From the NCBI GenBank assembly GCA_900315885.1, contig ONAT01000007.1, positions 1 through 53,575 of the forward strand: 53,575 nt of DNA. Reading direction: 5' to 3'. Every line of letters starts with the position of its first letter. The stretch's first letter is position 1. Under the pieces are notes generated by a model. It was not told the DNA's origin. It did not search any database and was given only the letters and a program-made list of their open reading frames with translations. The DNA comes from an uncultured Erysipelotrichaceae bacterium. GTDB lineage: Bacteria > Bacillota_I > Bacilli_A > RFN20 > CAG-826. Of the stretch, positions 1-8,730 are shown one piece after another. A program made the translations under genes and the position numbers.

Positions 1-73
1 CATATATCTTACCAGATGCTTCATAAATGTAAATTTTATTATTACAATACCAAAAAATTATGTTCTTTTTAAC
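1..73 (-). pseudogene. Rhs core fragment at the window edge
   Basis: Reading leftwards on the minus strand, an open frame begins after a TGA at 74-76 and runs off the window. It encodes YCNNKIYIYEASGKIY, which lines up with the Rhs core segment around KKITYEAFGKIYAV of the large Rhs protein in this window (near base 2760). There is no start codon with a ribosome binding site in front of it. It lies just downstream of the left copy of the 58-bp direct repeat. I read it as the remnant of a second, truncated Rhs gene continuing outside the window. Only about 20 codons are visible, so confidence is moderate. Confidence 0.5.
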
Positions 74-85
74 TCATTAACTAGT

Positions 86-143
86 ATATTATTTCACCCC
101 TATTCTTATTTTTATATTAACATTTAGATGAAATATTTAAAAG
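86..143 (-). repeat. 58-bp direct repeat, left copy
   Basis: This block matches 8616-8673 in the same orientation at 57 of 58 positions (the difference is C98 versus T8628). The right copy is the leader and ribosome binding site of the nucleotidyltransferase gene. In this left copy the position of the ATG start is ATA, so no intact gene follows. The two copies bracket the whole Rhs module, at an offset of 8530 bases. Confidence 0.9.
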
Positions 144-474
144 TTTTTAAAGATAAAATAAGTCAAAAATAATCTAATTGTTAAAATGCTTAATGATATA
201 TTTACAAATACATGTTAATTTTTTGCTTTCATTAAAAATTACCTAGTTCGTACTTATTAAATTATTTATTTTTACAATCCTAATCCCCTAGATAAGGAAA
301 TTAATACTAATTCATAAATTATATATAATTATTTGAAATCAAAACACATAAAACAGGTAATACAAATTCTTATTATGTATCATTAAAAAGTGAACCCACC
401 TTTAATCAGATTCGCCAAATTATAAAATAAATAAGTTTTGTCAAAAGTCCATTTAATAATTTTATTATTTATTC
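144..474. other. AT-rich intergenic stretch, no gene seen
   Basis: About 330 bases between the left direct repeat and the last gene of the Rhs module. It is strongly AT-rich and full of stops in all frames. I see no RNA gene, no convincing terminator hairpin and no ORF with a ribosome binding site. It may contain decayed toxin/immunity cassettes, but nothing in it is recognisable. Confidence 0.6.
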
Positions 475-1029
475 TTACTCATTATTTTTAAGAGATGGGT
501 CTTGAAAATTTGGATTTTTAATTGCTAATTTATTATTTTGAACACAGCATTCATAAGCATAATTAATTTTATCACTTCTATAAATCAATCTATATAAACA
601 AGCATTTTCTAAATGAGTATCATTTAGTATTTCTATTACAGTTCCTTTTCTATAAAAAGATATGTAGAAATCACCATATGATTTAAAAATAATATTTTTA
701 GGCTTTGCATTATATAGCATTGCATTAATACCTTCTAATTGTTTATATAGATATGTTTTTTCTATATTTTTTTGACTTCTATACTTTTTTACGCTCATTT
801 CTTTACGATTACAATCTAAATATAAATCATTAAAACTTAGCAAAATTTCATTATTATTTCTTATCCTAAAATTAGTCTCAATTTCGATTTTGATTTCTTC
901 ATTATCGCCTAAAAATAATAGCTCAAATCTATCATCAACTATACCTAATCCTCTCACAAAATCAATTTTAGTAAGTTTCATATTCTTCAACATTTCTTTA
1001 AAATATAAATTTCCGTTAAACTCTTTCAT
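475..1029 (-). CDS. unknown protein, candidate immunity protein of the displaced Rhs toxin tip
   Basis: A 184-residue soluble protein with no signal peptide or membrane segment, rich in Lys, Asn and Ile. I do not recognise a family. The start is placed at 1029 because AAGGAG lies 5 bases upstream; a longer frame to 1062 would overlap the gene before it and has no such site. It begins 13 bases after the stop of the 91-residue toxin-tip gene. In polymorphic toxin loci the gene directly after a toxin tip usually encodes its immunity protein, and that position is the only evidence for the role. Confidence 0.55.
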   Translation of the reverse strand: MKEFNGNLYFKEMLKNMKLTKIDFVRGLGIVDDRFELLFLGDNEEIKIEIETNFRIRNNNEILLSFNDLYLDCNRKEMSVKKYRSQKNIEKTYLYKQLEGINAMLYNAKPKNIIFKSYGDFYISFYRKGTVIEILNDTHLENACLYRLIYRSDKINYAYECCVQNNKLAIKNPNFQDPSLKNNE

Positions 1030-1042
1030 ATTAGTCTCCTTA

Positions 1043-1318
1043 TTAACTAAAGAACAGTTCAATAATTATCTGTTCAATTTCTTTATATGAATAATTTTGG
1101 CCTGAGATATAATCATGTAAAATTCTTCTTTGTTCTTTTGATAACTTATATTTGTTACATAACGAATTAAATTGCTTGTTTTCATATTGGTTATAACACA
1201 TTCTAGGACCATTACCTTTAGCAAGCATTAACAAACAACTTGCCGTCAAAGCTCCTGCTACGCCCAGCACTTGTCCTCCAGTAACAGTTATTGTTGTTGT
1301 TCCAGTAATACCAAACAT
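1043..1318 (-). CDS. displaced Rhs C-terminal toxin tip (orphan cassette)
   Basis: A 91-residue protein with a glycine-rich hydrophobic segment (about residues 8-32) followed by a polar domain containing the motif MCYNQYENKQFNSLCNKYKL, then a region with HDYISGQNYSYKEIEQI. From memory this polar domain resembles tips found at the ends of Rhs/WapA-type proteins in Bacillota, and the hydrophobic part resembles their pre-toxin linker. The reading frame stays open upstream to the stop of the preceding gene and still looks like pre-toxin sequence (SVIILIGGAL). That suggests the tip was cut from an Rhs gene. A ribosome binding site (AGGTGG) precedes ATG 1318. The enzymatic activity is unknown. It may be expressed alone or serve as a recombination donor for the main Rhs gene. 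Confidence 0.55.
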   Translation of the reverse strand: MFGITGTTTITVTGGQVLGVAGALTASCLLMLAKGNGPRMCYNQYENKQFNSLCNKYKLSKEQRRILHDYISGQNYSYKEIEQIIIELFFS

Positions 1319-1366
1319 CAAAGCACCACCTATTAAGATGATTACACTCCCGCAAGTTTGTGTTAA

Positions 1367-1858
1367 TTATAATTTATTTATTCTTTTTATAATATTTTCT
1401 TTAGTAAAGTCATAATCCTTCATATATGGATTTTTTTTGTAAGTCTCATCGACTTCGATTTCTCCATTCAGCATCTTTTTTTTCAACATTAACAATAACT
1501 TATTACTTTCTTGTTTTAATTGTTCTGGAATATTCTTTGATACATAATGTCTCAATGTTTCAGCTAAAATAATCATAGAAAATGTATCTAAATCAGTTTG
1601 ATTCAAACTATCAATTAAAAAACGCACAGCAGAGTTATTATCAAGTAATTGAATATAATGATTAATCAAAATGACTTTATTATGACCTCTCTCTACACTA
1701 ATGTCTCTCAGTGAATTTATTTTTATTTCTTCTAACCATTGCTGTTCAACATCTTTTGGCACTCTACATTGTTTATATTCATTAGGACATTCTCTATCTA
1801 TGTGAAAATGACTTCCGTTATATTTAAAAAATATTTGCTTTCCTTTTTTTAAATCCAT
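1367..1858 (-). CDS. candidate immunity protein for the Rhs toxin
   Basis: A 163-residue, predicted cytoplasmic protein. The N-terminus (IFFKYNGSHFHIDRECPNEY, residues 9-28) is distinctive: it has two His and one Cys near an aromatic strand and could be a small beta-rich fold. The C-terminal two thirds looks helical. A strong ribosome binding site (AGGAGAG) precedes ATG 1858. The gene follows the Rhs stop codon by 17 bases and is surely co-transcribed with it. In this position the usual role is neutralising the C-terminal toxin domain of the Rhs protein in the producing cell. I could not assign a named family, so the function is inferred from position alone. Confidence 0.6.
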   Translation of the reverse strand: MDLKKGKQIFFKYNGSHFHIDRECPNEYKQCRVPKDVEQQWLEEIKINSLRDISVERGHNKVILINHYIQLLDNNSAVRFLIDSLNQTDLDTFSMIILAETLRHYVSKNIPEQLKQESNKLLLMLKKKMLNGEIEVDETYKKNPYMKDYDFTKENIIKRINKL

Positions 1859-1875
1859 ATTCTCTCTCCTAAATA

Positions 1876-4800
1876 TTACAAAAATGCATATAAACCATAT
1901 TTCATAACATATGCCACTTCCTTAGCATAAAAGTATCCACTAGTAGAATCAACTAATGTAAAATGAGCACCTGCATTTATTTGTTGTCTTAAAAAGGCTT
2001 TATTAATTCTCCACATTCCTTTTGAGCCAACGCCTCTCATTGATTGAGTAGCATTCCAAACATCATCAGTAGTATGGAAATAAGTTGCACCTCTGCTTCT
2101 AGCAACATCCACATAACCAGGGCTTCTACCTAATACAACTTCATTAGAACCAACATTTGTAAACTCCAAAGCTTTGGCATTATACCATCCGTTAGCCCCA
2201 TAGAATCCACCAGCAACAGTTCCTACAACAGCACCCACTCCAAAACCAAGCATACCTCCATAAAGAACATCACTCCAGAACTCAGAACTGCCAAACTCTT
2301 CACCAGCAATCATGGCTCCAGCACCTCCAGCAATTGCTCCTGCGCCTACTCCAATAGCCGCTCCTATTAACGCCCCTTTAGCTGCTCCAACCGCAACTGC
2401 GCCTAGAAAAGTAGCTGTACCAACTCCTGCGGTCAATATTCCTATAGCAACACCACAAACTAATATTCCAACTCCTAGTCCAATCCATCCTGCAATTTGC
2501 AACCATTGTGGTGCATGCCCACTAGGATCGATATTCATAATAGGGTTGTTAGCACAATAGCAATATAAGTTCAAACCATTAAGTTTTTTTGCTTCTAAAT
2601 AATCACATTTATCAGGGCTTATAAATCTTCTAAATTCAGGACTATAGTATCTTGACATACAATAATATAGTTTTGTTTCTTCATCATAGTAATATCCTTT
2701 ATACATTATGTGCATTGGGAAATCATTTCTGCCAGATACAGCGTATATCTTACCAAATGCTTCATAAGTGATTTTCTTAATGATTTCTCTATTACTATTT
2801 GCTATGCCAATTATTGAGCCTTCTATACTTCTTATTAAGTAATACATTTCATTATGATTAACTTCATAAGCGTAAATTTCATTGTTATGGTCATAGAAAT
2901 ATCTTATTACTTCATTATCACTATATTCTCTTATTAGATCCTTCTCTTCATATTCATAATTTGTTTCTTTTACTGAATTTGTACTTAAATCCGTTACTTT
3001 CTTCTTGATTCTAAGCCCCAATCCATTATATTCAAACTCAATTACTTTATTATTAACTAAATCTTGATATTTTGTTAATTTTCCTCTATCCCATGTTAGT
3101 AATGCTACATCTTCTTGTATACATTCGTCATCATCATCCACGACTTCTTTATAATATCTTATTGGATATAAGCCATTATATGGATCATAAGCTATAAAAA
3201 TATCATCAGCTCGCGTTAATAAATCTTTGTTATTTGTATTAAATCCATATTGATATACTGTTATATCTCCATCAAAATTATATTGAGTAATGTTTCCATT
3301 CTCATCATACTTATAAAAAATAGTAATTTGTTCTATTGACTCACTGAGTAATTCCCCACCTATACCATAAGTATATGTCTTATTACCACAATACAAATCA
3401 TCGTAAGAGATTAAGCGAGATCTTGCATCGTATTTATAATTAATAGTTTTAGTTGTAGAACCAACGTTAATATTTTGCTTTGTAATTAAAGGTAAAACAC
3501 GATTGTTATCGCTTGTATTACGAGAATATTCATAAGTATGCGAGATAATACTAGTGTTATTTTGCTTAATGCTTGAAGATGTCATTAACCCCAAAGCATT
3601 GTAACAATCTTCTTTACTTGTTCTATTTTTAATTGTATTCGCAATACTATTTAATGTTTCACTACTACTATAATTAGGATTTAAAACAAGCATATCTATA
3701 CTTGCATCCATTCCTGGACTTATAATACGCCACGGACTATCTTTTCCTAGTGTTAAGAAAGCATAGTTTGATAAACTATAATCATCTTCAGAAGCATATG
3801 GGCCATATGTTACTCCGTTAAGATAAACCTTGAATCGATATTCATAGTTATTATAATCTTCGTTAACTAATACTCTTTCATATGTTAAACCAATGATGTT
3901 CTCGACAACACCTATATCACATATTTCCCAGTGATATATATTATCTTGTGCTGAGGAAAGATGTAATTTCCCATTGTTAAAGTATAAGTTGAAGATTGTA
4001 ATTAAATCGCCGCCTATATGGATAGTCATAATACTTTGACTTGTATCCATAGAATTTAATTTAAACCTAAACATAATAGTTTGGCTTAATAATGATACTT
4101 TAGCTAGAACACTACTTCTATCATTTATTCTTAATGCATTACACGATAATTCACTATCATATCTAAATTGATATTTTAGATTTCGTTGATATTCTTTTCT
4201 TGAATACAAAATTAACGATTTATCATTTTTTGCACTCTTTAAACTGCCATGCAAAGGATATAAATCATAATTTGTAACATCATTAAAATTATTTGTGCCT
4301 ATAATTTTGTAATTTTGATAATTTTTAGCTACAAAATCATCAATTAATATTTCTTTAGTTTTTACTCTGTAATCTTCAATTTCAGTATCACTTAAATATT
4401 GTGAACTTCTAATTGCTAAACCAGTTAAATCCATCTTTACGCGAGATAAAAACTTATGATAATAACCTGTTGTGTTTAGCATATTACTTTCATCATACAT
4501 AATATAGTCGCCATCTTCATCTTTTGAAGCAAAGCCAACATCTTGACCAACGTTTGTCATTGCCCCAATAGTTATCAAATGACTATGTGTTATATCCACT
4601 CCAAAAACATAAGCTGATAATACGTTACCTGGTATATCAATAGTTTTGTAATCAATTGAACATTTTAACTTTGCTAATTCATATGTCCCATCACTCTTTT
4701 TAAGCATCCCATATTGCAAACAACAAAATGTCCATTTTCCGTATTGAAAGGCTTTTGTAATTGTCGTATCAGTTGTATTCAAAGAGTGACTATATAAGTC

Positions 4801-7710
4801 TGATAGTCCTATAGTAACATCGCGTTTATTTACATTTAGATAGATACAATTAATATTTGTAGTTTGATTGATTGATATCAACGTTTTATATGTTTGATCA
4901 CCATCGCCACTGCTTTGATCAATTTTGAACCAAAACATAATTGTGCCTCGATCCATGTTATCATTGTCTTTGCTTTTTATAAGATACACTGGATGGAATC
5001 TATTATTAAAATCTAAATGTATACAAGGAACAAACAAATCCGTTTCAACTACTGGATAAGCTCCACTAAATTGATCAAGACTCTTCCCAATTGGCGAACT
5101 ATATTTAACATCAACTATGTCTTTTTGAATGTCACCCGTATCATCTTTATATACATTTTCTAAATTAGCGCTTAAATTTTCAAAGAAGCAGAAATAATTG
5201 TTTTTACCTCCTGAACTTGCATATTTTAATTTTTGAATCTTTGCATATTTTGTCCAACTAGTTTCATTTGCATCATAATAATTAACATATCTATTATCAT
5301 TACCATTAATAGTCTTGCCAACAAGATTACCATTTTCATATTGATAATCAATGTTATTATCTTCGTCATCAATATTTATAACATTACCATTTTCATCGTA
5401 TTCATACCACTTATCTTTTCCTGTTATACCATCAGTGATTAATTGTATTCTATCATTTTTATCATAAGTAATATTAAATAAATTTTTAACTGTATTATTT
5501 TTCTTATGAATCAATGAAGCAATTTTTCTATCACTATAAGTCATCTCAAATGATTCTTTTGTGCTTTTCTTTGATGTCTTAATTAAATCTGCAGTATATG
5601 GATTATTATTACTATATTCATTCTGCTCTAATATTACCTTATTAGAACTATTTCCAACCTCTATTTTAGTTAATAAATCGTCCGTGTATGTGAAATAATA
5701 ATACTTCCTATTCGAGCATTGGATTTTTTTAACACGTCTTTTATCATCATAATAATATTTTAATACACGTTCATTATTGTCCTTAGTGAATTTTAACTCT
5801 GACAATAATTGGTATTCATTATCATAATTTCTATTCTCTTTAACAAAATAATTTTGTTCTTTAAGTAAATTGTATATTTCATCATAGACATAAGTAATAT
5901 CCGAATTGGTTTCTAAAGTTTCTGTTACTTTATAACGTTTCTCATCATATTCATTTTCGCTTTGAATATAATTTCCGAAAAAATCTCTTTTGTTAACTGT
6001 TACATTACCTTTTTGAATGTGTTCAATTTGTTTAACTAGATAAGGATTAACTGTCATCCTCTCATAAGTATATTCTTTTTCATTAATTAAAGTAGTTCTA
6101 GTTGACGCTATGTTATCATTTCTAAATGCAATAACTTCATCTGAATCTAGATATTTTGTGGAATTATAATCTTTTAAACTTTGCGATGTTATTACTTCTT
6201 TTACATTATCATCTTCATCATATTTGTATTCCACTAAATTTGAATGTGCATATAATTGTAAATTAGTAATTGTTATATTGTGTTTTAAACTACCTGCGAT
6301 TAAAATTACTACTTTATTAAAATATTTCTCTACTTTAATTTGCTTTAATGCGTATTGTTTGGTGGCCGCTAAAACGATTTGATAATTTTCTTCTTTTACA
6401 ATCGTGTCATCATCATAAAACAATATTTTAATTGATGATTTTGCAGTGCCTATATAATTTCTTATTCTAGATAATAAATATGAATAACCTAGAGTGTAAT
6501 ATTGTTCATAGCCATTTTCATATTCTAATTCAAATTTTGCACCGCACATCGCAGTGCTACTTGCAGATGTACTTCCAGTCATTTTTATTTGTACATTAGA
6601 ATCAACTTTCGTTATAGTTACATTTGTGTCTTTTTGCCAATTACTTAAAACTGAAATCTTAGGACACAAAACGTTATAGTTTTCATTTATGCTTGATTCA
6701 AAATTTTCATGATTGATTGTTTTTATTTTGCCATCTTCATATGTGTATAGAGTAACATTTTTATAAGCGTCAATTTGCTTATCTATACCATTAGAATTGT
6801 ACATTGTGGTTATAGTCTTATTCTTATTATCTTTTTCCACTGTTCTATTTGCATAATAAGTAATAGTAACTTCATCAATTACATCTGTTTCATTATAATA
6901 TGAGCCATATTTTGTTATTTTGTTATTTGCATCATAATAAAACTTATAACTTAAATTATTAATTTGATCTTTTACTTCAAGTACATTATTTATCTCATCA
7001 AGATTTATTGTTATATGTTTAAGTAACTTATTGTTATGATTTAATAGCTTATATTCACTTAATCTAGAATCAGTGTAGGTGAATTGATTTGTATAAATTA
7101 AAAATTGTTCAGTTTGATTTTCGTCCTTAATAACATTCTCCTTTATTACAATAGAACTAACAATATTACTTGTTTTATTAACACTCACTACTGTGTCTCT
7201 CATTTTAATTTGATTATCTGATGAATCAATAAAAGCTTTATTACCTGAGTTTTCAAGTCGTACTACTTCTCCATTTGAGTTATGAATGTGTGTTTCACCA
7301 AATTGGTTTGTGATACGATATCCTTCAAAAACAAAATTGTTATTTTCACATCTATATACTTTAGATCCATTTATGCTTTTTGTATCATCTACATATACTT
7401 TTTTGCTATTTGGACTTAATTCATATGTTCTACCATCAATACTTTCATAACTTATTTTATCATTTGTTTCATCATAAGTTACCTTACCATCAAAATTAAA
7501 TTTTATTCCCTTCCCAAATGTACGAATATTATCTTTATCTTCCAAGTTAAAGAACATATAACTTGATATTTGAGCATTTTGATTACCCATTGCTAAAGGA
7601 ATCATCATATACATATTTCCTTTATCTTTATTTAGATTTATATACGCTGTACCGATTCCTTCTAATTCGACTTTTCTAAACACTTCTTTCTTATTAATTC
7701 CGTTACTCAT
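1876..7710 (-). CDS. Rhs/YD-repeat polymorphic toxin with two LamG-like domains
   Basis: A 1944-residue Rhs-family protein. Tyr/Asp-rich YD repeats fill roughly residues 130-890 and 1390-1700; they build the beta-cage that encloses the toxin. Between them, about residues 890-1085 and 1190-1340, are two concanavalin/LamG-like beta-sandwich segments (for example GTIMFWFKID and IMFRFKLNS), likely for binding or adhesion. The core ends with NPIMNIDPSGHAPQW near residue 1725, the conserved boundary after which toxins are swapped. A glycine/alanine-rich hydrophobic stretch follows, then a roughly 100-residue C-terminal domain with VLGRSPGYVDVARSRGATYF. I have seen this domain type at Rhs tips but know no proven activity for it. 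There is no signal peptide, so the export route is not evident. The start ATG overlaps the stop of the upstream gene by 8 bases (ATGAGTAA), implying coupled translation. Confidence 0.9.
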   Translation of the reverse strand: MSNGINKKEVFRKVELEGIGTAYINLNKDKGNMYMMIPLAMGNQNAQISSYMFFNLEDKDNIRTFGKGIKFNFDGKVTYDETNDKISYESIDGRTYELSPNSKKVYVDDTKSINGSKVYRCENNNFVFEGYRITNQFGETHIHNSNGEVVRLENSGNKAFIDSSDNQIKMRDTVVSVNKTSNIVSSIVIKENVIKDENQTEQFLIYTNQFTYTDSRLSEYKLLNHNNKLLKHITINLDEINNVLEVKDQINNLSYKFYYDANNKITKYGSYYNETDVIDEVTITYYANRTVEKDNKNKTITTMYNSNGIDKQIDAYKNVTLYTYEDGKIKTINHENFESSINENYNVLCPKISVLSNWQKDTNVTITKVDSNVQIKMTGSTSASSTAMCGAKFELEYENGYEQYYTLGYSYLLSRIRNYIGTAKSSIKILFYDDDTIVKEENYQIVLAATKQYALKQIKVEKYFNKVVILIAGSLKHNITITNLQLYAHSNLVEYKYDEDDNVKEVITSQSLKDYNSTKYLDSDEVIAFRNDNIASTRTTLINEKEYTYERMTVNPYLVKQIEHIQKGNVTVNKRDFFGNYIQSENEYDEKRYKVTETLETNSDITYVYDEIYNLLKEQNYFVKENRNYDNEYQLLSELKFTKDNNERVLKYYYDDKRRVKKIQCSNRKYYYFTYTDDLLTKIEVGNSSNKVILEQNEYSNNNPYTADLIKTSKKSTKESFEMTYSDRKIASLIHKKNNTVKNLFNITYDKNDRIQLITDGITGKDKWYEYDENGNVINIDDEDNNIDYQYENGNLVGKTINGNDNRYVNYYDANETSWTKYAKIQKLKYASSGGKNNYFCFFENLSANLENVYKDDTGDIQKDIVDVKYSSPIGKSLDQFSGAYPVVETDLFVPCIHLDFNNRFHPVYLIKSKDNDNMDRGTIMFWFKIDQSSGDGDQTYKTLISINQTTNINCIYLNVNKRDVTIGLSDLYSHSLNTTDTTITKAFQYGKWTFCCLQYGMLKKSDGTYELAKLKCSIDYKTIDIPGNVLSAYVFGVDITHSHLITIGAMTNVGQDVGFASKDEDGDYIMYDESNMLNTTGYYHKFLSRVKMDLTGLAIRSSQYLSDTEIEDYRVKTKEILIDDFVAKNYQNYKIIGTNNFNDVTNYDLYPLHGSLKSAKNDKSLILYSRKEYQRNLKYQFRYDSELSCNALRINDRSSVLAKVSLLSQTIMFRFKLNSMDTSQSIMTIHIGGDLITIFNLYFNNGKLHLSSAQDNIYHWEICDIGVVENIIGLTYERVLVNEDYNNYEYRFKVYLNGVTYGPYASEDDYSLSNYAFLTLGKDSPWRIISPGMDASIDMLVLNPNYSSSETLNSIANTIKNRTSKEDCYNALGLMTSSSIKQNNTSIISHTYEYSRNTSDNNRVLPLITKQNINVGSTTKTINYKYDARSRLISYDDLYCGNKTYTYGIGGELLSESIEQITIFYKYDENGNITQYNFDGDITVYQYGFNTNNKDLLTRADDIFIAYDPYNGLYPIRYYKEVVDDDDECIQEDVALLTWDRGKLTKYQDLVNNKVIEFEYNGLGLRIKKKVTDLSTNSVKETNYEYEEKDLIREYSDNEVIRYFYDHNNEIYAYEVNHNEMYYLIRSIEGSIIGIANSNREIIKKITYEAFGKIYAVSGRNDFPMHIMYKGYYYDEETKLYYCMSRYYSPEFRRFISPDKCDYLEAKKLNGLNLYCYCANNPIMNIDPSGHAPQWLQIAGWIGLGVGILVCGVAIGILTAGVGTATFLGAVAVGAAKGALIGAAIGVGAGAIAGGAGAMIAGEEFGSSEFWSDVLYGGMLGFGVGAVVGTVAGGFYGANGWYNAKALEFTNVGSNEVVLGRSPGYVDVARSRGATYFHTTDDVWNATQSMRGVGSKGMWRINKAFLRQQINAGAHFTLVDSTSGYFYAKEVAYVMKYGLYAFL

Positions 7711-8617
7711 CTTGCCCCTCCATGAATATTATTTTGCTTTCTTTCATTATTTCTATTTTTTCTCTGCTATTAACGATATGCGGTAATTCATGCATATCAA
7801 TAATCCGTTCTAATTTTAGTCTTAAGTATTCTTTAGCTTTTTTTAGCGATTCTTCTTTTTCGTAATAACTTATATCTTCTTTAAATTTTATAAATAAATC
7901 TACATCACTATCAAGTCGCGAACTTTCTCGAGCGTATGAACCAAAAAGCACTACTCCTTGTACATTACATTTATCTTTTAAAAATTTCTTTTCTTTATAT
8001 ATCTGCTTTACTAAAAGATTAACATCTATTCTTTCTTTATCTTCACTATGAACTTGTTCACCTTTATATATATTGTTTAAGATAAATACAACAAAATTCT
8101 CTTTAGATTTAGGATAGTTCTCTAATAATTCAATAAATTCACTTATTCCTGCATCATTTAAAATTATCGTTGAGTAATTATAAGATTTTAATAAATAATT
8201 CAAAATAAAGAATGTTAATAAAATGCGTTGAAACTCATCTTTATCAGAAAACAATTTGTAGATATAGTGAGTGATTTTTACTATATTTTCTATTTCATCT
8301 TTATTTGTTATTTCATATATTTTACCAATGATATCATCTGCTTTAAACCTTTCAATTTCTTCAAGGAAAAACATATAATACATTATTTTAATTGTTTCAC
8401 TTGTTATTCCCGTCTTTACATTTGACATTAAAAAGTTATAAGCATCATAAATGCGTTTTATCTCACTATCTTCATTAGTTAATAAAACTTCTTGGTCATT
8501 TATTATTCTTTTAAAATGATTATAGTTATATGTGTCTTTTTTGTATCTTCTAATAAAATCTCGATAAATCTTATTATTACGTTTAGATGTTATCTTCTCC
8601 GTACTTAAAGCCCGCAT
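7703..8617 (-). CDS. MNT-type nucleotidyltransferase, with possible degenerate Fic-like N-terminus
   Basis: A 304-residue protein. The C-terminal part carries GSYARESSRLDSDVDLFI (around residue 225), matching the GSxARG...SDxDL active site of minimal nucleotidyltransferases (MNT), which transfer NMP to proteins or small molecules and often act as antitoxins. The helical N-terminal 200 residues include FSDKDEFQRILLTFFILNYL and then YSTIIL. This can be laid over the HPFxxGNGRxxR helix and following strand of Fic proteins, but the catalytic His and GNGR are absent. I therefore suggest a dead Fic-like fold, tentatively. The ribosome binding site GGAGTG lies inside the right copy of the direct repeat. 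It is the first gene of the Rhs operon. Modification or control of the Rhs protein or its tip is a hypothesis from context. Confidence 0.7.
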   Translation of the reverse strand: MRALSTEKITSKRNNKIYRDFIRRYKKDTYNYNHFKRIINDQEVLLTNEDSEIKRIYDAYNFLMSNVKTGITSETIKIMYYMFFLEEIERFKADDIIGKIYEITNKDEIENIVKITHYIYKLFSDKDEFQRILLTFFILNYLLKSYNYSTIILNDAGISEFIELLENYPKSKENFVVFILNNIYKGEQVHSEDKERIDVNLLVKQIYKEKKFLKDKCNVQGVVLFGSYARESSRLDSDVDLFIKFKEDISYYEKEESLKKAKEYLRLKLERIIDMHELPHIVNSREKIEIMKESKIIFMEGQDE

Positions 8618-8673
8618 ATTATTTCACTCCTATTCTTATTTTTATATTAACATTTAGATGAAATATTTAAAAG
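8616..8673 (-). repeat. 58-bp direct repeat, right copy (leader of the Rhs operon)
   Basis: This copy holds the ribosome binding site (GGAGTG at 8625-8630) and 5' leader of the nucleotidyltransferase gene. It matches 86-143 at 57 of 58 bases. A TAATAT-like box lies in the middle but no good -35 partner was found, so the exact promoter is uncertain. Confidence 0.85.
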
Positions 8674-8686
8674 ATTTTTATAAAAA

Positions 8687-8712
8687 AACACCTACCATTT
8701 ACGATAGATGTT
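8687..8712 (-). terminator. intrinsic terminator after deoB
   Basis: On the minus strand a 10-bp stem (AACATCTATC pairing with GGTAGGTGTT, three G-U pairs) is followed by a run of seven T. It lies 18 bases after the deoB stop and separates the housekeeping operon from the Rhs module. Confidence 0.85.
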
Positions 8713-8730
8713 ATTTTGTTATTTTTGGAA

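Noticed and set aside
420-475. TTGACA and TATAAT near the end of the Rhs module as a promoter
   Set aside because: The spacer is only 14 bases and no gene follows on the minus strand within the window except the Rhs remnant.
2312-2560. Plus-strand open frame rich in Ala and Pro
   Set aside because: It is the reverse complement of the glycine/alanine-rich hydrophobic linker of the Rhs protein, which forces an Ala/Pro-rich antisense frame. It has no ribosome binding site and no independent signal.
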